Made by a program: the position numbers and the translations under genes. From Ophiostoma sp. CBS 140.51 (taxonomy: Eukaryota > Ascomycota > Sordariomycetes > Ophiostomatales > Ophiostomataceae), in NCBI GenBank assembly GCA_029298735.1, contig JANSLP010000011.1, positions 242,514-306,513 on the forward strand: a DNA stretch of 64,000 nucleotides, read 5' to 3'. Below the pieces are notes generated by a model. That model saw only the letters and a list, made by a program, of their open reading frames with translations, did not search any database and had not been told where the DNA came from. Shown here in pieces: positions 31,397 through 43,800 of this stretch (position 1 is its first letter; every line of letters starts with the position of its first letter).

Positions 31397-33448
31397 GGTG
31401 TGTTTGATTTGTGAAGATAGATATGGGTCTTGTATGAGTGCTCTTCTTTTCTTCTTTTTCTTCTTTGTTTTTCTCCTTTTTTGATTCCCTTTTGACTTTT
31501 TTGATCCGTTCTCGTTTTCCGCTTCCTCGATTCAACGACTTTGCTTTTTCCATGTTACCCAGCTATTTGCTCGTTTCTATCTAGAGATCTCTCATCATCT
31601 CACGGTCAAGGTTGCTTTTATTTGCTTTCCATTTGCTTTTACTTGTGCCCCTTTTCTCATTGCCATTCCTTCTTTTTCTCTTCCGTTTGTCTTTTCTTTT
31701 CACCGTTGTTGTTTGGAAAAGGGGGCTCCAACACAACAGCTGGTCTTTCGATTCTCTGTATTATCTCTTTATTTCAACTTACCTTTCTCAGGAGGGGATC
31801 TTTTATTATGTATTGGCCACATCATGTACTGCAAACCATATGGAAAGAATTACGGGCATTTGGGGACTGCCCAATCGTTTTATATAAAGTGTACCCGGGA
31901 ACGTACACCAATCAGTTTGTTTTTTAACGATAATCTAAAGAAATTCACATAACCAATCTTGAGCTTTCGTGCGTACAATCGTCTGTGATATGCTTCGTCC
32001 ACTAGAAACGATCTGTCTCCCAAAGATTATATATACATCACACTTCACATGTATTTATCAGAGTCAAGAACACCGATATTAGACAGATGGTTTTCTTGAA
32101 TGAATTATGAATTGAAAAGAGAAAAAGGACTCCACGCCACGCTCCCACCCCAAGTCCGAAGCCAGCAAAGAAGCGAAAAGAAAATGAATGAAAGAAAAAA
32201 GAATAACAACCCCGAAAACGACAACAAATGTTCACGCTTTCCCCATTTTGTGTACCCGTCCATCCCAGTTTTGTTTGTCTCACACTCGACCGTTTGTCGA
32301 TTGCGTTCTCTCCCACAAAAACAGCCCCCAGCGCCTCCCAGCCAAACCGTTTGTTGCATAGAAGAAAAGATCCCGGTCCGATGCTGTGCAAAGTTTTTGT
32401 CCTTTTTGTCCTCTCTCTTGTTCTCGTCCGAGGAAAATAGAAACCCCCGGTCCTCTTGTGCTTTTCCCCCGAGAAAATGCAAAATTTCCCTCTTTGTTCG
32501 CCTCGCTTTCTCTCCCGAGTCCCGGTTCCCGGTTGTGCCCATATTCCCATTGTCGTATTGAACGCATGAAAAAGATCAAAATAAAATGTAAATAGAAAAA
32601 GGCACGAGTCAAACTAGGGTTGAAGATAGACAGCAATGTAGACAATGCTAAACAACAAATTATAGCAAATAGCAGACGGAGGAGGGGATGGTGTAGTGGA
32701 AGAGCAATGATCGAGAAGGAAAGGTGGTGAAGGTGTGAGAAAGAGGTCAAGCTGCGTAAAACAAAAAAGAGAAGCATATTGAAAGGGACAAACCGAATCT
32801 TCCAAGGACCAAAACGTTGAAAAGGGGCAAGCAAAACAAATTAGGCCGGCACAACGGGATGAGACGATGCAACAGACAACAATATCAAAAAAGGCACATG
32901 TGTGTGGAAGAAGAAAACAATAAAGTCCATAAAAGAAATGAAGAAAAAGAAGAAAAATCACCGACACCGGTCCAAATCGCAGTTCGCTCCCCCTTTTTTC
33001 CCTTTTTATAATGGCCCTCCCTTTGTTGTAGTAAAAAAAAGACAAAAAAATGATTGATCGCCCGCTCAATTTTGCCGTCCTGCCAGTTCCTGTTTTTTGT
33101 CCCCCAAGCCTGCCAGAGCCTGCCAAAGCTAATGCAAACACACACAACACCCCCCTTGCGAAGAAATAACAAAGGCCGAGGCCAACCGGGGGGTTCGCCC
33201 AAGCATTAAAAAAACAAACAAAGCAATCAATCAATCAATCAAAAGTGAGAAAAAAACACTCTTACCAGGCCCGGTCCCAACATCCAAACGTCCTTTTATG
33301 TCCTGGCAAAATCAGAAAAAGTCAAAAATGAAATGAGTCGAATAAGTATAATGCCAAAATGAAGTGAAATGAAGTGGGAGAATTATGCTAGTTAATAGCA
33401 TGAAGGGGGTATCGAGATGACATCATCATCTCGTTGCCAGTGCTCGCT
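31397..33448. other. Convergent 3' intergenic region, CDP-2-like / Arp-like
   Basis: About 2 kb lie between two stop codons. The first 320 bases are T-rich, as in the other plus-strand 3' UTRs of the window. From 32.1 to 33.1 kb the plus strand is A-rich, as expected for the 3' side of a minus-strand gene. A short CAAT repeat is present. I find no gene. Confidence 0.55.
33224..33242. repeat. (CAAT)n microsatellite
   Basis: Four to five CAAT units in the convergent intergenic region, next to poly-A stretches. No function is visible. Confidence 0.8.
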
Positions 33449-35756
33449 TTAAGCAGGCGACTTGTTAGGGGGCGCACCCGAGCCGTTTTGGCGGTTCTCG
33501 CCCGAGTTGTTAACTGACAGGCCGCCCATACCGGACGACAGGAACGCAAAGGGGTCGTTCTGCGAGTAGAAGTTGTTGGATGGGCCAGCAGACGCGGGGC
33601 CGTTGGTAGCAGACTGAAACGCGGCCTCAGCAGCACGGCTGTCAAAGGGGCCAGCCGAGTGAGAGCTCGAGACGGGGCCGAAGTGCGTGTTCAGGGGAGG
33701 GTACGGTGCGGCGTTGCTGCCGCCAAGACCAGAGGGGAGCGCATAGGTGCTCGGGGGACCACCAAACTGCTGGCCGTAGCCGCCGTTACCGCCGTTACCG
33801 CCGTTACCGGACGCAAAGGGGCCGCCGCCACCAGCAAACGGACCAGGGCCGGGGTTGCCGCTCATGGAGTTCTGGTTCATGTTGTAGGACGAGCCGCTGT
33901 CCATCGGCGACGGGTAGCCAGAATCCGCAACGACAGCAGCCGTCGCACGGCTGGCGCCACAACGCAGACAGCAGACGTTCTTGGCAAAGTTGTGGTAACC
34001 GCAAGCCTCGTTACCGCACTTCCAGTCACCAGCACGGAAAGGAACAACACCACTGCCGCCCATACGGCCACCACCGTGACCACCACCGCCCATGTGGCCA
34101 TGACCGTGGCCGTGACCGTGACCGTGACCGTGGCCGTGACCATGGTGGTTGCCGTGCTGCTGCTGGGGCGGCATCATCGACTGAGGACCATAGAAGTAGC
34201 CACCACCGCCCATGTCGCCAGTCGGGCCGGCGCTAACGGCAGGGAAGGAACAACGGAAGCAGGCCGTACGGCGCTGGAAGTTGGAGAAACCGCACGAGGG
34301 GCAGGTCCAGTCACCGGGACGAGGGCGGTTCTTGCTGGGAGGGAAGGGGGTGAGGATATCCGCGGCGCGGTCGAGAACGCGGCTGGAGCTAGGCGACACC
34401 TCAATGGCCTTTTCGTTAAGGGCGCGGCCGTTCATGCACAGGCTCTCAGCGGCCTCCTCGTGGGACGAGAAGACGGCGAAGCCGGTGCCGGTGGGCTTGT
34501 GCTGCTCAGGAGTGCGGAGCGTCCAGAAAGCGATCGGACGGCCACCAAACTGGGTGAACCAGCTCTCAAGCTCCGACTGGGTGGTGTCGTGGGGCAGACC
34601 GGACATGTGAAGCACCTTGCTACGCTCCGACAGGAAAGCCCGGACATCCGCACGCGCATCCATAGGACGTGCCAGAACATCAGGGTGCTCGTGGGCGGGT
34701 TGGGACTTGCGAATCAGGCCGCGCAGGACACGGGCCAGGGTGACGGCCTCCTCCATGGCTCTACGGGGCGAGGCCGGGGCCAGGGCCTGCAGGTGGAAGG
34801 GCAGGTTGTGCTTAATGGGAGCGCTGGACTGGACAGCTTCGACTTCGAGGGCAGCACAGATGTTAGCAAGCGATGACGGGCCGAAGGGCAGCGACTCCGG
34901 GTGGTGCTGCTGCCATCGCTGATATTCCTGGCGCAGGTCAAAGGTCCGAGAGTGCTGGAGGTAGGGGGGCAGGACGACAGCCTTGTCGCGGGCCTCGCGG
35001 GGCAACTGAACCCGGAGGTCCCAGGCATCGAGTGTGACGAAAACAAAGTCGAGGTTCTGAGAGGTAAGATGTTCGGAGGCAAAGGCGTCGAAGCGGTTAA
35101 CGGCGTCGCGGAAGCTTCCGGCGTTTCTAACATGCTCCCAGGTGAGTGTGGTAAGGCTCGCTAGAGGGAGAGGGAACAGGTTAGCTTCTGTGTTGTCTGG
35201 GTCTCGAAACGGACGAAGCGGCTGCTTGTGTGACGAGAGGAGAGGTTGAGTTGGCAAGAGAAGCTCATTAGCGAAACAGTGGTCCATGACATTGGCCGTA
35301 GGCCTTCAAGCCGCAAAGAAGCATTGCCCTTTTGACATGTTTCCCATAGTGTCCCAAGATTGTTTTCTTCTCTTTGCCATCTCTTCTTTTTGCTCTCGGC
35401 ACACTGCAAGCCATCATATTTCTGTTCTCGGCCGCCATTGAGAGGTTTGAAACTCACTGCAGAGCGGCGTAATGGGGGTGTTAATCGGCTTGACGAGGAC
35501 ACTCTCGCGGTAGAGCTATAGGTAGAAAAACGCCGGGTTAGCTGAGGAAGCCTTTTCTGGCAGCAATTGGCCGTTCAAAGTCTGGACATGGGCGTCATAC
35601 CTCGTCCAAGCTCTTGGAGTCGAGCAGGATCCAGCCAATCTCAATGACTTCAGCAGAATCTTTGGTCACATAAACACCATGCTCGTCGCAGGTTGTGGCA
35701 ACGTGGATGACAACATAGCGGTCAATCGACGCCGGCGCTTGCTGGTTGTTGGCCAT
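33449..35756 (-). CDS. Arp-type RNA-binding protein: degenerate 3'-5' exonuclease fold, RRM, two RanBP2 zinc fingers
   Basis: Three exons are inferred: 35756-35601, 35515-35458 and 35160-33449, with the second intron about 297 nt and containing an in-frame stop. They give 641 residues. Residues about 10-215 follow the ERI-1-like DEDDh exonuclease fold (YVVIHVATTCDEHGVYV, then SAEVIEIGWILLD, LPPYLQHSRTFDLR, SLANICAALEVE). The motif I DxE is replaced (HVA), and the last acidic/His motif is also not conserved, so catalysis is unlikely. An RRM follows (about 245-330; KVLHMSGLPHDTTQSELESW, GTGFAVFSS), then two RanBP2 zinc fingers (GDWTCPSCGFSNFQRRTACF and GDWKCGNEACGYHNFAKNVC) separated by a His-Gly repeat. 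The Gly/Asn/Ser-rich tail is disordered. This order matches fungal asparagine-rich 'Arp' RNA-binding proteins. It likely binds single-stranded RNA, with the fold acting as a protein or RNA platform. Confidence 0.87.
34091..34146. repeat. Hexanucleotide repeat coding a His-Gly array
   Basis: Repeats of CGTGAC/CGTGGC on the plus strand read as alternating His and Gly on the minus strand, between the two zinc fingers of the Arp-like protein. It is length-variable by nature and could bind metal, but that is inference. Confidence 0.8.
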
Positions 35757-36902
35757 TGCAATCTCGAAAGGAAGACGGGGGTTCAAGAGGAGAGGAGGGA
35801 GGAAGAGGGTCGGTTAAGACAAAGGAAGGGAGGAAGGGAGACTTCGTCGAGGTCTTAAAGGAGCAGCGAAATCGGCAAGCTAGAAAAGCAAAGTATGTTA
35901 GCGAGGCTGTTGACAATGGGGACGGAAGAGTGTCAAAAAGCAACAGCAAGGCTGTGGGAAAGAAGCCCGAGCCCCAGAAGAGATGAGGCAAAAGGGCAAA
36001 GAGGCAATTGTAGATAGAAGATGGACTCGACAAAGGTCAAAAGTCAAGGTCAAGGCTACAGCCGAGAGCCGAAGCCGAAGCACAATCAAAACAGATATAG
36101 AAGCCCAAAAAACGTACCCGGAGCGAGCCTATTCAGGGGTCAAAGGTTTGAAAAGGCGCGAGAGCCAAGTCAACGTTTGCAAACAGAACTCGAAAGGATG
36201 CTGCAGAAAAGTATAAAGATAAGAAAAACCGGTCGAGGATCGAGGTCGAGGGCCGTCGAGGGAAATCGTACAATGTAGGAAAAGCGAGAGGCCTCGAGGG
36301 TGCTGAAGAAGATGCTTCAGGCACACGGGAAAAGGAGTGGACGATCGACAAAATGTGTTTTTTTTTTTCGTCGTGCCGAGAATTTCTCTTCGTGGGCGTC
36401 GCTCTGCTTCCCGTCGTCTGGAGAGAAGAAGAAATGGAGAAGAGAGAAGGGATGAGGGAGAGGGAAAGGTCGGGGAAAGAGAGAGACAGAGAGATCTGGT
36501 TGCTTCGGCACGGGAAGGTCGAGGCGGGAAGTCGAGTAGGAGGAGGCAGGAGCAAAGGAGAGGAAAGACAAGACGGAAGAGCAGGAAAGGAGACAGCGAG
36601 GTAGAGGAGGGAAGGAACACACGGACGCTGAGGACAGTTGAGTGGGCCGGTGGACGGTGGGCTAGACAGTGTCAGGAACTAGGACGTGGGTACGGAAGGC
36701 ACGTTTGGTGGTGCGTGGAGAGGCGTTAAAAAACTAGTATAAAAAATAAATGTCAAAAAATAGGGAAATTGCCCGTTTTGCTAGGCGGTGCCCTGTCTGT
36801 AGCAGCAAAAGGCAAGCGAAAAGGCAGCAAAAATACAGAAAGGCCCCAGAATAAATTGTAAAATACTATCTATTTTTTATTTTTACTGGGTCTATCTGGT
36901 TA

Positions 36903-36922
36903 GCAGCAAACGCGTTCGCTGC
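36903..36922. promoter_or_regulatory. Imperfect 20-bp palindrome with central ACGCGT (MCB-like)
   Basis: GCAGC and GCTGC flank a central ACGCGT, and nine of ten base pairs are symmetric about 36912.5. ACGCGT is the MluI cell-cycle box bound by MBF-type (Mbp1/Swi6) factors in yeasts. It lies about 1.15 kb upstream of the Arp-like start. Function is only a hypothesis from motif identity. Confidence 0.3.
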
Positions 36923-38880
36923 ACGCTTTTTGGGCAGCTAAAAGGAGCACGTATCGAGTATTGAGTATCGCAGCCTTGCCTTTCCAATTGGCATCGTCGT
37001 GTCTTTCTCTTGTCAATGGTTCGAAGCGGACTGGTCTCTACTCATCAGGGTACAAGAGCCCTCTCGTAGCGCAGAGACACGTATGTTGACTGTTGTCTGT
37101 TGGCGGTTCTAGTCGGCTGTGATCTTCAACTCGCCTCTCTCCAAAAAAGCAAAAAGCTCACACTGTGGGGTGGGAACCGGTCTCCAGTATCTCTTGGGCG
37201 CGTTTTGGTGGAGAAGGTACTTACCCGACAAGTATCCCCTGAAAGGCCGCTGGGGCTTGCCTGGAAACAGGCCTTGGAAGTGGGGTAGGGGTCCCTGGCA
37301 CCTGGCTAGGAAGGCACGGCGGGTGCCTGCCGTGGAAGCGTGGCTCTTGCCCTGATACTTGCTTCTGGTGCTTCTGGTGTGTTGTGCTGTTGTCTTACGA
37401 CGAGGGTCCCACGCTTGCATGGAGCTGTCGCGAGCTTGGTGGAAGCTGTGATAGCCAGGAGAAGAAGCTAGAAACACAAGTGCACTTTGTATGAAGACAA
37501 TTACATGTTCTTGTTGTAATTACGGAGTATTTTCTTGCTACTTACCACAACACATCCCAACAGGAAGGAACCAAAGGACATGCCGCCGTATGCGCCGCAG
37601 CGCCAGGCCCAGAGGGAAGGCACGGTTGGCTGGTGGTTCCGTTGATCTGCTCGTGTCGTTGTTCGGGATGCCAACAACGCCGAGCGGGCAGGAGCCATCG
37701 CCAACGTGACTGGTCCAACTTGCCTCTTGGCCGTGTCTCTTCTGAGCCTGTTGCAGCAAGTGCAACAGGCTGTGCACCCTCCTTGCTGTGTCGAGGCCTT
37801 TCTTGCATCGGTTGCCTTGCCCTTCCTCTTTGCCTCTACCATCCTTTTGCCTTTTGTCCTTTCGCTGCTTCCTTACTTCCTCTGTTACTCTCAGCTCACA
37901 ACACACAGCTATCACCTGTCGCTTGTCGGTTATCAGCTGTCACTTTTCTTGGCCGGATTTGCCATATTTGTACAGAATCGTCAGAGGATCTTACCTCCAA
38001 CATGCCCAACACAGTACACACAGACACACACTCTCGACACTCTCTTTCCTTCCTCTTCCCTTTTCTCCTTTCCCATCACATTGCACGGCTCCAAATCACA
38101 CAAATCCACCCACACGCGGCTGCTCCGCCCACGCAACGCTTTCCAACCCCAGCAGGCCAAACTTGTTACCTTTCCCCTTTTGAACCGCCAACTGCAGCTG
38201 TCTCACCGGATAGCCTGTCTGTCATTTACAACCGCACCTTCCCCGAGGACACAACAACCCTCCTTTGTCAACAGCCTCAAGACAAGGCTTAAAGATACAC
38301 GTGAGAGGTGGCGGCAAAACGTCTCATTCTTTAATTCTTCATCACGAAATAAGCCTCACATTCAGCACAATATTCAATATTTATATTCTTCAGTGGCGTT
38401 GTGAGGTCGACTTTGCCCCAGCTGCTCATCCTTCTGCCCTATTCTGGTTTGTTTCCTTGACTCCAAGCTCTGCAATGCTCTCGCAAAAGCTGCAAGTATC
38501 TATCCGCCCCTATTCCTTGCCTCATGGCCTGTTTGTGCTCATTTGACCGCACAAATGTGAAACGCTCCAGTCGCCGATGAGAGACATGGCAGGGCCTGGC
38601 CATACCAACACCTCAACATTCAAGGCATCCAGGGTAGAATTGCCTTTGGAACTCAACGCTCAACGGCTGTCGCCATCCTATCCGCCGCCCAACGAGATTC
38701 ACGAAATCGATAATAATAGCTTTGTAAGGCAGCCTATGAGTTGCACAGCCGTACACCGTGCAGAGAAGCCAGAAAATTCCGTGCAATGAGAACTCATGCA
38801 GCAAGAAACAATTGTCCGGTGCAAGACACCCAGAAGAGCAATGGAAGGGCCCTGCGACTGCATCTCGAAGTCCCACAAAA

Positions 38881-38912
38881 GGAGACAATGGAGGACAATG
38901 GAGGACAATGGG
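38881..38912. repeat. Three tandem GGAGGACAATG-type units
   Basis: Three adjacent units of 10-11 bases (the first lacks one G) lie in non-coding DNA. It is a short direct repeat with no visible role. Confidence 0.8.
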
Positions 38913-40144
38913 GCACGCCCGTCCAATCCACTTGCTGTCCACCACGGCTCACCGGCGCCTACCCAAGGCCCGATCAAGGTGAAGGCGGTCAAGGCAAGGG
39001 GGCGGCTGTCGACATGGAGAGAACCCGAGTGGAGGGACCCTCTCCTGTGGTACACGGCTTCAAGGCTATATCGTTTACACAGTTGACGCCGCGGGCGCTG
39101 TGTGGACTGTCGTGCGCAGTCTTTTGTCGATGCAGTGTGCACACTGTCTGTTGTGTGACGGCCGTTTCGACGAGTCCAGAATTCTCTATCTCTCTGAATG
39201 GAGAGTTGAGAGCTGCCCTTTGGCCACAGTCCTCGTAAAAAAATTAGAGGAAGAGGGAAATGGAGGTAAAGAGCATGCATACACAGGACACATTCCAGTG
39301 TACATTGGCCACAGCCTCGTCAACCAGCTGGCCGTCTAATTCGAGTGGCGGCAGCTGACCCGTACTCCGGAGGTCAACGAAATTTAAAGGGATGGCATAA
39401 CTCCCCTTAGAAATATGCCCAGCCTGAGAAACCCCGGAACTAGCATTCGCTCGGGACAAGACAAAGAGCGGCCCGTCATGGAAGGTTCCGTCGTGGTGAG
39501 GTGAGAAAAAGACGCCTGTCCTAGTCCCAGCTTTTGTGCCTGGACACAACTGTAATAGCGCACGCAGCCTTAATAGGCACGTGCACGAACAGCACCAACG
39601 ACAGCTCTTTGGCGCGCTGGCGTGCTGCCAGACATACGTCATCCGTCCAACAGCTTGGCGGGAAGGAGCGAAGCTCTGGAACAAAGAAAACCAAACAGAG
39701 AGCGAAAACAAACGAAGAAACAGTGAGGCAACTAGGCAGCAGGGTTTGTAAACTCGAAAACAACTTGTGATTGCGTGAAAGTTTCGATGTATTACCTCCG
39801 CTTGAAAAGTAAGAAACTCGAAGAGAAGGGTGTTTTTTTTTTTCATTTAGCCTATGCAGCTTCCTCTAAATCGCAGGCTTTGCTTACTGCCGCTTCCGAG
39901 CAAGCGCTTCTGCTCCTTCCTTGGCTGGCACCTCGTAGATTAAATGAAAAAGGAAGTCGCGTTTCTTTTCCAACGGGAATGAGTACATTGATAGGTTACC
40001 GCTGCCGATTATGGCCAGGCCGGCGGCTGGTATTGTTTGCTTGTTATCGCCTGTTGTGGTTTTTAGTGCCTGATCTTTTTGGTCTGGCCCAGGCCTGATT
40101 TGGCCAGGCCACTGCCCACCAGACCTGGCGCGGTGTAGCGTCGC

Positions 40145-40193
40145 TGACGTATGTTTGCCATCATCGTCCCTCCCACCCTCTTTCTATACTTAA
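40145..40193 (+). promoter_or_regulatory. Candidate PMP3 promoter elements (TGACGTA and TATACTTAA)
   Basis: A CRE half-site-like TGACGTA at 40145-40151 and a TATA-like TATACTTAA at 40185-40193 lie 250 and 210 bases before the PMP3 ATG, with CT-rich DNA and then a CA-rich leader between. PMP3 genes are known to be stress-responsive, and ATF/CREB-type factors bind TGACGT, so the spacing is plausible. No transcription data support it here. Confidence 0.35.
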
Positions 40194-40395
40194 TCGCCCT
40201 TCCGCGTCTCACAATTTGCTCTCTCCCTCATTCTGCATTTCCCCTTTTCTCGAATTGCGTCTTCTGCAAACAATACTCATCTACGCGTCTCTACGACCTT
40301 TTTCATCATCAACGAACGTCAGCTTCGACAGCATCACGAAACGAACATCCAAACAACAACAAACAACCTCGAGTAACCCCCCATCAACCGCAATC

Positions 40396-40837
40396 ATGGT
40401 CAGCGCTTCCGCCGTGCTCATTATCATCATCACCTTTATCTGTATGTCTTTTTGCAAGCCTTGCTTTTCTTCCCGATGAAGCTGTTCGCTTCCGTTTAAA
40501 CACGAACCGATATTAACTCACCTTTCTTCAGTCCCGCCCATCGGTGTCTACGCCGTTGCCGGCTGCGGAGCAGATCTCCTGGTCAATGTCTGCCTGACTA
40601 TTCTTGGGTATGTTTATCTCGGCTTCTTCTCCCTCTTCGATCAACATATACTGACATCAGCCTCTTTACAGTGTCTTCCCAGGCCATATCCACGCCTTCT
40701 ACCTCGAATACGTCTACTACGACCGCCGCGAACAAGCTCGCGAGGGCCGCTTTACCGCAGGCCGTGCCCCCGGTATCTACAGCGAGCGCGTCCAGCAGGG
40801 CGGCGGTGGCTACGGCACGATTGCCCAGAACACCTAA
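40396..40837 (+). CDS. pmp3: Plasma membrane proteolipid 3 (PMP3/UPF0057)
   Basis: Three small exons (40396-40441, 40532-40607, 40672-40837; GTATGT donors and CAG acceptors) give 95 residues. No single open frame shows this gene, so it is easily missed. The first 50 residues are the PMP3 core: a first membrane helix (VLIIIITFIFPPIGVYAVAG), the family CGADLLVNVCLTILGVFPGH loop and second helix, then HAFYLEYVYY. The yeast protein stops soon after this point (55 residues). Here a 40-residue hydrophilic tail follows (DRREQAREGRF, GYGTIAQNT), common in filamentous fungi. Known role of the family: small plasma-membrane protein that maintains membrane potential and cation tolerance. Both introns lie within codons, and the reading frame is kept exactly across the joins. 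Confidence 0.94.
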
Positions 40838-43800
40838 ACGAGCGACATTCAAGATATCAGAGAGACGGCAACCGGTCCGAGTTGCAACGATGCACGACGG
40901 CCTACAACCCCTCTCTTAGCCACACCTTGCCACGCTTAACCACGCGAATATGCCATAATCAGAAGCGCCTATAATCCTGGGATGATTGATACGCGGAGTT
41001 GGAGGAGTCGGTATGCGTTGAGGTCAGCATATTGAGTAGGCAGACTTATCACTAGAGCCTCCTTATCGTCGACCTTTCAAACGACTTTATGTTTTTTTTT
41101 TCTATTTCCTGAAGTTTGCTATTACTCCGTCATCACGACAGCTTTTAAATTGAACCACGCTTCCCACGAAGCCCTTACTCTCCTTATCACAAGTCTCTGC
41201 CATGATATCGTATCGATTTGCTACAGTCTGTTTGCGTTCCCATGTGGTCCAATTAATGATGTTGAGAAGGGAAGTTGCAACAGTCTCATTAGAGAATTTT
41301 AAACTCTCCTGCTCTCATTTAAAGTAACCCATATTAGTGTTGACTCCTGACTGTCTCCAAGTTGACAAACAGCCACTCAATGTAGACCACGCAGATGCGA
41401 TGTGCGACATACGAGGCATCCCTGAACGGTGTACACAAAGAAAAAACCGTACTATGTCCTACTTTGTCTTCTTGGTGCATACGCCGTTGCATGCAGCCTG
41501 CAGCAGCTGAACAATCGCTCGATATGCGTGAACACGTCAATGTAAGCGGACCAGGCCAGGCAAGGCAGGTTCAAGGTTAGTCGCCTCCGTAAAACTGCTC
41601 TCCATGTGGCCACGGACAGTTAGAAAATTCACAAATAAATTGAGAAAATAAAGAGAGGTAAAAAATATCGAGCTCAAAAAATTGATTAAAATGCCGTCTT
41701 GAACAGCTCTTTCTAAAGCTTCGGTACAGACCCGTTTGTCCTCACCATCGACTAGCAGGTCCGTGGTACCAAGATTTGGCCACCAGGGTCTTGTAAGTTA
41801 TGAGACCTGGCCACGCCACGGACACACGAGGTCGGCCACATGATAAAGAGGCGATGAAATGGCCTCGTCAGATCCTGCACACACCCGTCTTGAATGGCTG
41901 GCAGCGACTGTATAATCAGCCAAAGAAGAGAGCAAGAACTCAGCCAAAGCTGGTAGCTGAGTAGGGAAGCGGCGAATGGCAGCTCGAGAAAGGCTGCGAG
42001 AAATAGGCAAATAAGAAAGAGGAAAGAGCGACCGCCCTGTGCATCACCTTGGCACACTCTCACTCGCAAAACAAGACGGTCTTGTCATCAACGCCCTCCA
42101 GAAAGAAGAAAAGAAAACAACGAGAACCGCTCGAGTGTGGCCGCTCTTGGGATGGCCTGGCAATGTTTGTCAGAGACTGTAGCCAGCCGGAAGTTGGAGG
42201 GTGGTGGTGAAGGTGGGCATCTCTTGATTTGGCCCGGTTCGTGGTGCATGGGATGGTCCCTCCTTCCCTCTCCTTCCCTCCACACCCCTTTCTGCCGGGT
42301 CGGTCGTGCTTGCCCCCCCTTTCCCTCCTTCTTGCTCGCATCTGCCCTTTCAACGGCAGCCACGACTCTCTGCAGAATGCTCCGTATGCATATTGCACTG
42401 CACACCAGCCAATGGCATCGGCCGACCCAAAACTTCAGTGGCTCCTACCTCCTCTCCCACGCTGTACGTGATTTGTCTCTTTCCCACGACCCAAGAGCCT
42501 TTTTTCCCCATGCCTCTTTCCGTGTTTGTGCGCACGGCGCGCGAGATGGGAAGGCACGAATGAAGAGAAATATCGAAAAAGAAGAAAAACAAAAGGCCCA
42601 ATCGCATAAACGAGAAAGAGCGAAGGAAAGGGAACCGAGATGGGAAAGAACGAGTAGAAAATCGAAGACGACAACACAATCGGGCCTGGCACTTTTTCCA
42701 TCGTGCTTGCCGAATTGAAAATCAACCGTGCTCTCATTGCTCTTGCCACGAGGGAAGCTCTTTCCTGGCCGGCACCCATCTGATCTTGGGCCTCTTTCCC
42801 CCTCAACCCTTTTTCACCTCATATATTCCGCAGCCTCTCCTGTTTCTCTCTTCCAAAGGCACGACATCTCAAAACCACCCTCCGGCACTCTCCCAGGATA
42901 TCACCACCCACTCCCTCGGATTCCCACCGCTTTCCCATTGCTTTGAGTGGGAAGCGCTGCTCTCCCCTCCCACCCCCAGCTTATCCGCCCAGCAGGTCAT
43001 AGCGCCCAGCCACGCACATCTCGAAGGAATTGGGGATTGCGAAACAAAGAAAGACAAAAGGACAAAAGCCGGCATCTGTATCCAGCACCAGCGTTTTCTG
43101 GAACAAAAACCAAGGGAAACAACGCATTCGCGCAATCCGCGGACGACACGCACCCCGGCACAGAAGCGAGGCACACGTCGAATCGAAAGTGGCCCGGGAA
43201 ATAAAAGAGCAAAAAGCAAAAAGCAATAACAACAAAAAAGACGGCGACACAACACCTGCTCAACAACTGAACAGACAGCGAGACACGGGACGGCGAAAGG
43301 ACAAAGTGAGGAGAAAACCTGCAGCAGCAGGCAATTAACGGCTTCCACGTTGTCGTTGCTTGCCCCCCCCCCCGGGTACTGCACTTTACTTACCTTCAAG
43401 TCTTTTCATCAGTCTGCCTGTCCCTCTCTCTTTAATCTGACCTTCTATCTTGACTTGCGTTTCTTGTCGCTCGCTACACCACGAGAGCGGCGGCCTGCAT
43501 CGCCCGAGCGACAATTTCCCACCGCTCACAAAAGAACACGAAACACAGACCCGACCGGCAGACGAGAAATTCTGCAGTCTGCTGTGCGTCTTGTCCTGCT
43601 CGACATAGAGACGACATCTTTCCCAAAGAGCGACCAGCGCGACGGGCTCGACCTCATCGGAAATTGAGCCCTCAAAAGACAGGAGCCGACCATGTCCTCT
43701 TGCGCGGGCTGACTGGTGCTGCTCTCGCCTATCGTCTCTCTTTCTGTTGTTCTTTCTGTTCCCTCATTCTCGCATTGCCACGTTCCTTAATTCTCTCTGT

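Larger units (their letters stand above)
35757..40395. other. Long divergent intergenic region, Arp-like / PMP3
   Basis: About 4.6 kb is the longest gene-free stretch. From 36340 to 36620 the minus strand (Arp sense) is strongly pyrimidine-rich, a likely promoter or leader. Around 37790-38100 and 40190-40260 the plus strand is CT-rich, on the PMP3 side. It also holds an imperfect palindrome with a central ACGCGT (36903-36922), a TACGGAGTA motif (37521-37529), a tandem GGAGGACAATG repeat and two TGGCCAGGCC copies. Long open frames, such as one at 37.7-38.4 kb, are hydrophobic strings from CT-rich DNA without homology signals. A non-coding RNA cannot be excluded. Confidence 0.5.

Noticed and set aside
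37706..38404. 232-residue plus-strand frame with apparent membrane segments
   Set aside because: The first codon is GTG, the DNA is CT-rich, hydrophobic residues follow from composition, and the second half is low-complexity.
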